Below, piece by piece: positions 1-5,704 of a DNA stretch of 13,048 bases (its first letter is position 1; every line of letters begins with the position of its first letter). Source of the stretch: Methanobacterium sp. UBA176 (lineage in GTDB: Archaea > Methanobacteriota > Methanobacteria > Methanobacteriales > Methanobacteriaceae); NCBI GenBank assembly GCA_002505765.1, contig DAVZ01000038.1, positions 1-13,048 of the forward strand, given 5' to 3'. The notes under the pieces are model-generated. The model was not told the DNA's origin and searched no databases. It was given only the letters and a program-made list of their open reading frames with translations. The position numbers and the translations under genes are program-made.

Positions 1-1
1 G

Positions 2-394
2 CTAACTCATGCCATGGGAGCTGCAAGAAGCGGTGCAATAAATGGTGCAAATGTGGATAGCTTTGCAATTTATCCAGAAAGCACATTCAAAAATTACACC
101 CAAAAAAATCCAGGTTTGATGCTTCCATCAAGTGTTAGGATAGTGGAAATAAACTACAAAAACTTTGGATTTAACCCCATTTACAATAAAACCCGCATTC
201 AACTTAGAATAACTGCTTCGGCACCATCAACTAAAAATTCAGATGATAGAAATTCTATGGGAGATCGGATAAATTTCTATGCAAGAAAAAGCATTGCCGA
301 ATCATTCGGTACTTCAAATCAAACAAACAAGTTATTCAACCCTGTTTTTACAAGTAGATACGTTTTTACAACTGCTGATGTTAAATGGATATAA
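2..394 (+). CDS. Hypothetical protein, 3' end of a gene cut by the window start
   Basis: The reading frame is open from the first bases of the window to a TAA at 392-394, giving about 130 visible residues. A Met codon lies at position 14, but only 13 bases precede it, four open codons (L-T-H-A) run into it, and no ribosome binding site is visible, so the true start is probably upstream. I do not recognise the family. The visible part has no transmembrane segment and no cysteine. It is rich in Asn, Ser, Thr, Tyr and Phe, with alternating patterns (for example SVRIVEINY and TRIQLRITA) that suggest beta strands, and it ends in an aromatic-rich tail (VKWI). That composition would suit an extracellular or surface domain, but this is only an impression. 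Nothing in the neighbourhood gives a role. Confidence 0.6.
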   Translation, partial: LTHAMGAARSGAINGANVDSFAIYPESTFKNYTQKNPGLMLPSSVRIVEINYKNFGFNPIYNKTRIQLRITASAPSTKNSDDRNSMGDRINFYARKSIAESFGTSNQTNKLFNPVFTSRYVFTTADVKWI

Positions 395-488
395 AATCAT
401 CAAACTAAAATACTTAATCTTGATTCCAGATTTAGTTAATTGAGATTATTATAATTTAATCTAAAATAAAGTTTTGGTAAAGAAATTT

Positions 489-791
489 TTATTCTACGCG
501 TACTTCTTTACTCTCTTTTGCTTCTGTAAGAGGAACCCGCACTGTTAACAAACCATTCTTATATGAAGCGTTGCTTTTATCTGCATCAAATTCGTGTGCA
601 AGCACCCAGCAACCAGTGTATTCCATATTTCGCCTTGGTGCCTTAACACAGAAGGTATTTTCTGTTATCTTAACCTCGATATCTTCTTTTTCTACACCGG
701 GGAGTTCAATTTCCATTATATATTCATCTTCGGTATGATAAATAAAAGCTGCAGGGGAAACAGGCACCTTTGGATTTTCATTATCAGCCAT
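489..791 (-). CDS. Small heat-shock protein, Hsp20/alpha-crystallin family
   Basis: The product (100 residues) is a probable ATP-independent holdase chaperone of the cytoplasm that binds unfolding proteins. The alpha-crystallin domain fills nearly all of it (about residues 13-99). The family hallmarks ELPGVEKEDIEVKI (residues 29-42) and the Gly-Leu strand YKNGLLTVRVPL (77-88) are clear. Residues 97-99 (V-R-V) fit the C-terminal I/V-x-I/V oligomerisation motif and sit almost at the end of the chain. It is short for the family, which is often 140-170 residues: the N-terminal arm is only about 12 residues, so its oligomers may be smaller or simpler than usual. The ATG start is supported by GGTGAT at 795-800, 3 nt upstream. 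It is transcribed alone, away from the regulator gene at 904-1371, which is on the same strand upstream. Confidence 0.9.
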   Translation of the reverse strand: MADNENPKVPVSPAAFIYHTEDEYIMEIELPGVEKEDIEVKITENTFCVKAPRRNMEYTGCWVLAHEFDADKSNASYKNGLLTVRVPLTEAKESKEVRVE

Positions 792-863
792 AAAATCACC
801 GAGTAATACTTTTATTGCAATTTATATTTAAATATTTTTATGCTGATTTTAAAGCGCTAATCA

Positions 864-885
864 AACCTGATATTTATAGCAGGTT
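864..885 (-). promoter_or_regulatory. Inverted repeat bracketing a TATA-like element upstream of the hsp20 gene
   Basis: Two perfect 6-bp arms, AACCTG (864-869) and CAGGTT (880-885), flank a 10-bp spacer that reads CTATAAATAT on the minus strand. A TATA box here would place transcription start near 848 and give a leader of about 55 nt that keeps the GGTGAT ribosome binding site intact. The other TATA-like stretch, at 821-832, would start transcription around 800 and cut into that site. Symmetric arms around a TATA box are a usual arrangement for an archaeal repressor operator. The same structure lies 18-40 nt past the stop of the 904-1371 gene, so a stem-loop at that transcript's 3' end is the alternative. 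The function is inferred. Confidence 0.4.
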
Positions 886-903
886 AAATTAGATGGAATA
901 CAT

Positions 904-1371
904 TTAGATGGTGCACATGTAATATTCACCATCCGGTAAGTTTATTTTTTTTATTATGCCTTTGTCTTCAAGTTTAATTATTAGATGGTACATCTGGAGG
1001 TTGCTGAGTTTTAAATCACCATATAACAGGTTTCCTTCAAGTATGTGTCTTGAAATAAGCCCCTCATCATTTGCCAGTTCTTTGATTATTTCATGGGCGT
1101 TTTTTTCTTCCAGGTTAAGTTCTTCCTGGCGAACATCTGCATTTGATTCAACGATGCTGATTTTAGAATCAACTCTTATTGACCTGATGTAGTTATCCAC
1201 ATTAGAGATCAGACCTTTAACCTCTAAATTATTCAACATGTCTTTTAACTGGGTCTCTGATAAATCTAAATCTAATTTTAAAATGTTATAAGGAACACCG
1301 TCGTTGTATTCTGCCTGAAAATATTTAATTTGATTTAAAATGAGATTTTCTTTTCTGGTGATTGTAATCAT
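904..1371 (-). CDS. Small protein with two winged-helix-like halves, probable DNA-binding regulator
   Basis: I do not recognise a named family for this 155-residue protein. The sequence reads as two similar helical units, each ending in a short hairpin: residues 9-67, with the helix pattern LSETQLKDMLNNLEVKGLIS (37-56), and residues 91-153, with LSNLQMYHLIIKLEDKGIIK (122-141). The shared motif of Leu-Ser, a long amphipathic helix, then KGLI or KGII and a beta wing is typical of winged helix-turn-helix domains. A charged linker (about 70-90) joins them. There is no signal peptide, no membrane segment and only one cysteine (153). It is divergent from nurA-herA-mre11-rad50, so it could regulate itself or that operon, though this is inference. 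No GGTG-type site precedes the ATG, so it may be leaderless or weakly translated. No other start codon looks better. Confidence 0.7.
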   Translation of the reverse strand: MITITRKENLILNQIKYFQAEYNDGVPYNILKLDLDLSETQLKDMLNNLEVKGLISNVDNYIRSIRVDSKISIVESNADVRQEELNLEEKNAHEIIKELANDEGLISRHILEGNLLYGDLKLSNLQMYHLIIKLEDKGIIKKINLPDGEYYMCTI

Positions 1372-1708
1372 GTTAGATGATAGGGAATTTATTTTACTTA
1401 TTTTTAACTCATATTAGTGTAATATAACAACTTTAACCGATAATTATTTATAATTATTCTGGATTTAATTGAATATAATAAATGATAGTCTCCTTTAAGA
1501 GTCCTATATTGAATTTATTTCGAATTTTAAAAAATCAAAAATTGTATAATCCTTAAATTCAAATGGAATGTTCAAGTCTAAATCAAGTAATTATTGGTTG
1601 AATAGTAATTTTAAATGATTTTCAGATTGAGTTAAATAGTCTTCTGCAAATAGAAAGTTAATAACATCTAATATTGATGGAGGATTTAAAATAAGAAATA
1701 TAGAAGAA
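1372..1708. other. Divergent intergenic region, non-coding
   Basis: This 337-bp AT-rich spacer separates the winged-helix gene from nurA. Apart from the TATA-overlapping direct repeat at 1440-1458 and the leader features near 1677-1708, I see no RNA gene, no long hairpin and no credible coding region. A 16-codon open frame at 1568-1618 has no ribosome binding site and is not called. Close to nurA lies GGAGG (1679-1683), which has no canonical start codon at a usual distance, and a 5-codon frame M-E-D-L-K-stop (1677-1694). Confidence 0.6.
1440..1458. promoter_or_regulatory. 9-bp direct repeat at 10-bp spacing over a TATA-like element, between divergent genes
   Basis: ATAATTATT occurs at 1440-1448 and again at 1450-1458, exactly one helical turn apart, and each copy contains the palindrome ATAATTAT. 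The junction contains TTTATAAT (1447-1454), which could serve as a TATA box for the winged-helix gene on the minus strand (start near 1420, leader about 50 nt) or for the nurA operon on the plus strand (start near 1478, leader about 230 nt). In AT-rich DNA such repeats can be accidental, so both promoter and operator roles are tentative. Confidence 0.35.
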
Positions 1709-2812
1709 ATGGTACAGAAATTAGAGTTTAGTCTTGGAAAGCAATTAGGAAATCCTCTTTTTAATTTTGATGACTGTAAATCTTACCATCTTAATAAAAA
1801 GAATTTTCATGAAATTAAACCAGCATCACCCAAAAGAAAAATCGCTTTTGTTGATGGTGGTAATCAGGAAATTTTTCATGCTCCCAACTTTTCTATCCAG
1901 GTAAATAGAGTTTATTTCAGCATGTTTAGAAATAATGAGCGTATTCTTCCAAAATCAGATATTCCAACCAAAATAGAATTTATATCCATGGTTTCTTCAG
2001 AATATGACAAAGATAAAAAAGAAGTATTTTACGAAACATCTATTTTCCCTAGTTTAAATGATTATCAGGAATATTTACCATTAGAAAAAGATTTAAGCTT
2101 CAGTTCAAAAGAAAGAGCTGTGATGTTAGGTATGCAGAGGTATGATATTGAAAGGGTCTCCTCTATTGCCAGAAGATTTGCCGAATGGTCTTTTTCAAGA
2201 CATGTTATTCAAAATGAAATGGAAGATGATGATATGATTGTTAGAGACGGTTCACTACAAATATCCTTTGCAAATGAAGATAAATATTCCGAAGAGGCTT
2301 TTAAAGCAGCTCAAAAAGAAAATGTTTACTTCACTGGCTTATCAAAAACATCACATCTTTATACTGATACCGGACTTTCTTTAATAGGTTCCATTCAGGA
2401 GTTTGCTGAAGAATGTGGAATTGATCACGATTTATGGTGTTATTATCCAATTGCAGATCGCTGGGCTCCTACTCATAAAGCTGTAATAATGATTGCAAAA
2501 TTTAATTCATGCTCAGATAGAATATTTAGATTTGAAATTTTAAGAGAACAATTTCAGAAAATGGATGAATACGCTATTTTAAATGTTTTATCATCTATTG
2601 CTGATAATTCAAAGGATTTCTGTTTTCCAGGCTATCCATACGGATTAATTGACGCAGATTTAAGAGCAAGGGTTCGAAGTGAAGAATTAGATATCTACAG
2701 GACTCTTATATTATCTGAAATCTCAAAAAAACCGGAATTATTGAATAAATTCAATTTTCACGTAAGGGCCACAGATAGCCATGATATTTTAAATAACATA
2801 GCAGGTGACTGA
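1709..2812 (+). CDS. nurA: NurA, 5'-3' nuclease partner of HerA
   Basis: NurA is the nuclease that works with the HerA translocase to degrade the 5' strand at DNA breaks, leaving a 3' overhang for RadA. The protein has 367 residues, normal for the family. Metal-binding motif I is IAFVDGGN (45-52) with catalytic Asp49. A second acidic site is IVRDGSL (177-183, Asp180), followed by TGLSKTSHL (209-217). The C-terminal conserved part includes PYGLIDADLRARVR (310-323) and RATDSHDIL (353-361). It is the first gene of the repair cluster and its TGA ends 1 nt before the preferred herA ATG, so the two are probably translationally coupled. The start is not settled: only a weak purine stretch precedes ATG 1709, the open frame extends upstream to a TAG at 1637 without another usual start codon, and a one-base shift would join it to ATG 1677. 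Confidence 0.9.
   Translation: MVQKLEFSLGKQLGNPLFNFDDCKSYHLNKKNFHEIKPASPKRKIAFVDGGNQEIFHAPNFSIQVNRVYFSMFRNNERILPKSDIPTKIEFISMVSSEYDKDKKEVFYETSIFPSLNDYQEYLPLEKDLSFSSKERAVMLGMQRYDIERVSSIARRFAEWSFSRHVIQNEMEDDDMIVRDGSLQISFANEDKYSEEAFKAAQKENVYFTGLSKTSHLYTDTGLSLIGSIQEFAEECGIDHDLWCYYPIADRWAPTHKAVIMIAKFNSCSDRIFRFEILREQFQKMDEYAILNVLSSIADNSKDFCFPGYPYGLIDADLRARVRSEELDIYRTLILSEISKKPELLNKFNFHVRATDSHDILNNIAGD
2804..2808 (+). promoter_or_regulatory. GGTGA ribosome binding site that fixes the herA start
   Basis: GGTGA lies inside the last codons of nurA, 5 nt before ATG 2814. A GTG at 2805 is in the same frame, but it is itself part of this site and has no site of its own at a usual distance. The mre11 start uses the same GGTGA with the same 5-nt spacing, which supports ATG 2814 over GTG 2805. 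Confidence 0.7.
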
Positions 2813-2813
2813 A

Positions 2814-4379
2814 ATGGACGATAAATTCCAGACAATTGGGCAAATTATTGGTGGAGGATCTTCAAGAATCCTTATCAGAGAAAAAGATGGATCTAAATTA
2901 GAGCTTGGAGGATTGCTGGTAATAGACGATGCTGATGATCAGACGCTAATTCTTCAAATAAATGATTTAGAGTATAGAAGTTTAATACCTCAATCAATGC
3001 ATGAACTGGCTTCAGGAATGAATTTAGAGGGATTAGGAACTAATTTAGAGTTTATGGAGCCACAGTTAAGAAACTACATAGTTTCAAGATCTAAGGCAAT
3101 ACTCCATTTAGTGGATGGTATTCCCAGAATTCCCAAAACACTTCCCACTTATTTTAATTCTGTCAGGCACATAACTGAAAAGGACTTAAAGTTTCTAACC
3201 AAACCAAAAAACCCTCTTTATCTTGGAGATGTTAGGAGTGGCTCAAAAATCCTTAATCTTCCAATTTATATTGATGCATCCGAAGCTATACCACATCACA
3301 TTCTAATTCCAGCAACAACAGGGAGAGGTAAAAGTAATCTAGTAAAGGTTATGTTGTGGAGTCTTTTAGACCTTGATAACTTTGGAATTCTTGTTTTAGA
3401 TCCACACGACGAATATTATGGAAGAAATGAATTATGCCTTAAGGATCATCCAAACAACAAAAATCTGGTTTACTATTCTCCTGACGCGCCAGCAGGTACA
3501 AATACACTGGTAATAAACATTAAATCGATCCTTCCCGACCATTTAAAGGAAATAATTAATTTTTCATCTGCTCAAAATGATGCTATTTATAGATATTATA
3601 ATACTTTTGGTAATGAATGGATTATTAAGATAGTGGAAGGCGTAGAAATTCAGGACATAAGTTTTAAGACACTTCAAGTCCTAAAAAGGAAATTCGATAA
3701 TATTTTGGGAGTATATTTTGATGAACTGGGTCAATTCCAGTCAAGAAACAATATCTTCAGCGATACTGCTGGAAAAACAACTATAAAAGATGTTATAAAT
3801 TCACTTGAAGATGGAAAAATTGTTGTTATTGATACTTCCAGGCTATTAGGAGATGCTGAAATGCTGGTTGGAAGTATAATAACTGAAACTCTATTCAACA
3901 GATATCAGCGATATAAATTAGAGGGAAGTTTAAATGAAAAGCCGAAAATTGGAGTTGTTATTGAAGAAGCACCACGTGTACTTGGTAAAGAGGTAATAGA
4001 AGCTCAAGGGCACAATATTTATAGTACAATAGCCAGAGAAGGTCGTAAATTTAATATAGGCCTTATTGCAATTACTCAACTTGTAAGCCTTATTCCTAGA
4101 ACTATTTTAGCTAATATAAACACTAAAATCATTCTTGGTAATGAAATGGCTCAGGAAAGAGCAGAAATAATAGGAAGTGCATCGCAGGATCTTTCAGATG
4201 ATAACAGAACAATTGCAAGCCTTGATAAAGGAGAAGCCATAGTAAGCAGTATATTCACAAAATTTGCAGTACCAATTCAAATTCCGCTTTTTGAAGAATA
4301 TTGCTCAGAGCACATTAAAGAATCTGAGCATCAAAATTCCCGGAGTAAAAGAGAGGACAAAAACATTGCCTTTATATAA
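2814..4379 (+). CDS. herA: HerA, bipolar DNA translocase/helicase of the HerA-FtsK ATPase superfamily
   Basis: HerA is a hexameric ring ATPase that pumps or unwinds duplex DNA for the NurA nuclease during break resection. With the ATG at 2814 the protein has 521 residues, about the normal size. The first 85 residues or so fit the beta-rich HAS-barrel. Walker A is TTGRGKSN (168-175, Lys173). The HerA-type LVLDPHDEY follows (193-201), then Walker B VVIEEAPRVL (381-390, Glu384-Glu385) and the sensor/arginine-finger block AREGRKFNIGLIAITQ (407-422). The last 30 residues are charged and end in IAFI. It follows nurA by 1 nt and precedes mre11 by 43 nt, so all three are probably cotranscribed. Nothing looks damaged. 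FtsK and VirB4-type ATPases are less likely, given the HAS-barrel and the NurA neighbour. Confidence 0.95.
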   Translation: MDDKFQTIGQIIGGGSSRILIREKDGSKLELGGLLVIDDADDQTLILQINDLEYRSLIPQSMHELASGMNLEGLGTNLEFMEPQLRNYIVSRSKAILHLVDGIPRIPKTLPTYFNSVRHITEKDLKFLTKPKNPLYLGDVRSGSKILNLPIYIDASEAIPHHILIPATTGRGKSNLVKVMLWSLLDLDNFGILVLDPHDEYYGRNELCLKDHPNNKNLVYYSPDAPAGTNTLVINIKSILPDHLKEIINFSSAQNDAIYRYYNTFGNEWIIKIVEGVEIQDISFKTLQVLKRKFDNILGVYFDELGQFQSRNNIFSDTAGKTTIKDVINSLEDGKIVVIDTSRLLGDAEMLVGSIITETLFNRYQRYKLEGSLNEKPKIGVVIEEAPRVLGKEVIEAQGHNIYSTIAREGRKFNIGLIAITQLVSLIPRTILANINTKIILGNEMAQERAEIIGSASQDLSDDNRTIASLDKGEAIVSSIFTKFAVPIQIPLFEEYCSEHIKESEHQNSRSKREDKNIAFI

Positions 4380-4412
4380 TAATTAATCATTATAACTCTA
4401 TAATTTGATTTT

Positions 4413-4417
4413 GGTGA
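4413..4417 (+). promoter_or_regulatory. GGTGA ribosome binding site that fixes the mre11 TTG start
   Basis: GGTGA stands 5 nt before TTG 4423. The in-frame TTG 4405, TTG 4411 and GTG 4414 lie upstream of it or overlap it and have no site of their own. Starting at 4423 gives Met-Tyr-Lys-Phe-Ala-His, where Mre11 proteins usually begin with a short strand running straight into the first phosphoesterase motif. Confidence 0.75.
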
Positions 4418-4422
4418 ATGAA

Positions 4423-5685
4423 TTGTACAAATTTGCACATGTTTCTGATTGCCACATAGGAGCACAAAAATATCCTGAACTCAAAAAAATTGAGTTAGAC
4501 GTATTTAATCAGTGTTTAGATAGATGTATTGCTGAAAATGTTGATTTTATAATCATTGCAGGTGATTTATTTCACTCTAATCTTCCTAATATGGCCTCAG
4601 TTAAAGAGGCCGTAGAAAAAATGAGAAAAGTCAAAGAAAATGGAATTCCAATTTATGTTAACTATGGAAGTCACGATTACAGTCCTAATGAGACTTCAAT
4701 TATTGATTTATTAAACAGTGCGGGATTAATCACTAAAATTGTTCAAGGACGTGTTGATAACGGTAAATTGAACCTGAAATTTTTTAAAGACCCAAAAACT
4801 GGAGCTAAAATTTGCGGAATTTCTGCAAGAAAAATGGGATTAGAGGAAAATTACTTTAAAGTTTTAGATAGGGAAAGTTTAGAGTATGAAGATGGATTTA
4901 AAATTTTTGTATTTCACAGCGCAATTTCTGAGTTTAAACCAGAATTTTTAGCTGATATGGACTCAATTCCCATATCTCTATTCCCTAAAGGATTTGATTA
5001 TTATGCAGGAGGCCATATTCACAAAAGATCCATTAATGAATATATGGGATATGGTAAAATAGTCTATCCTGGTTCTCTTTTTGGTTCTTATTCTAAGGAT
5101 TTTGAAATAAATGCTAATGGTGAAAAAAGAGGTTTTTATATAGTTGATTTTGACATAGAAATCCGGAATATTGGATTTATAGAAACTCCTGCCTGTGAAT
5201 ATAATTACATTAAATACGATGCCAGCGGCAAAAACTCCATTCAGGTTCAAAGTGAGCTTCTTGAAAGGTTAAAGTCAGAGAATGTAACTGATAAAATAGT
5301 TCTTCTTAAAATTAAAGGGGAGCTTTCAGGTGGGAAAACATCTGATATTGATTCTAAACTTATCAGAAATCTTCTGACTAAGAATGGTGCCATTCATGTA
5401 AGTATTAATAGACATGGATTGATTTCAAAGGAGCATAAAAAAATCCAAATTATGGAAAACAACATTCCCAAAATTGAAAATAAGCTTTTTGAGGAAAATA
5501 TTGGGAAAATTAAGGTTACCAATAAAGAACTCAAATCTGAAAAAGGAGTTAAGTTTGCTAATGAACTTCTAAATGTATTAAGGGATCAGCAAAAGCCTAA
5601 TGAAAAAAAAGGAGATTATGAAAGGCGTATTATATCAAATGCTGTAGATACTCTTAAGATTAATGATGAATCTGAGAATAAATAA
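4423..5685 (+). CDS. mre11: Mre11, DNA double-strand break repair nuclease
   Basis: Mre11 is the Mn-dependent nuclease of the Mre11-Rad50 complex, which binds and trims broken DNA ends. From the TTG at 4423 it has 420 residues. The calcineurin-like phosphoesterase motifs are in order: VSDCHIG (Asp9, His11), AGDLFH (Asp48), YGSHDYSP (82-88, His84), FHSAISE (His165) and GGHIHKR (His198, His200). One position stands out: motif III is Gly-Ser-His-Asp, whereas the family usually has Gly-Asn-His and the Asn binds metal (Asn84 in P. furiosus). The other metal and catalytic residues are present, so the nuclease is probably active. A capping domain follows (about 250-330), and the C-terminal helical part (370-420) should contact the base of the Rad50 coiled coil. 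The next gene, rad50, starts 19 nt downstream. Confidence 0.94.
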   Translation: MYKFAHVSDCHIGAQKYPELKKIELDVFNQCLDRCIAENVDFIIIAGDLFHSNLPNMASVKEAVEKMRKVKENGIPIYVNYGSHDYSPNETSIIDLLNSAGLITKIVQGRVDNGKLNLKFFKDPKTGAKICGISARKMGLEENYFKVLDRESLEYEDGFKIFVFHSAISEFKPEFLADMDSIPISLFPKGFDYYAGGHIHKRSINEYMGYGKIVYPGSLFGSYSKDFEINANGEKRGFYIVDFDIEIRNIGFIETPACEYNYIKYDASGKNSIQVQSELLERLKSENVTDKIVLLKIKGELSGGKTSDIDSKLIRNLLTKNGAIHVSINRHGLISKEHKKIQIMENNIPKIENKLFEENIGKIKVTNKELKSEKGVKFANELLNVLRDQQKPNEKKGDYERRIISNAVDTLKINDESENK

Positions 5686-5704
5686 AAAAATCAAGTGAAA
5701 ATAG

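Noticed and set aside
594..806. Open frame of 70 codons on the plus strand
   Set aside because: It lies antisense to hsp20, which has clear family motifs and a ribosome binding site; the frame itself has no recognisable domain.
956..1192. Open frame of 78 codons on the plus strand
   Set aside because: It is antisense to the winged-helix gene, with a Ser-rich low-complexity product typical of a shadow frame.
1568..1618. Possible 16-codon peptide gene in the nurA leader region
   Set aside because: No ribosome binding site, no motif, and such short frames are expected by chance.
4978..5250. Open frame of 90 codons on the minus strand
   Set aside because: It is antisense to mre11, which is unbroken and has all its motifs.
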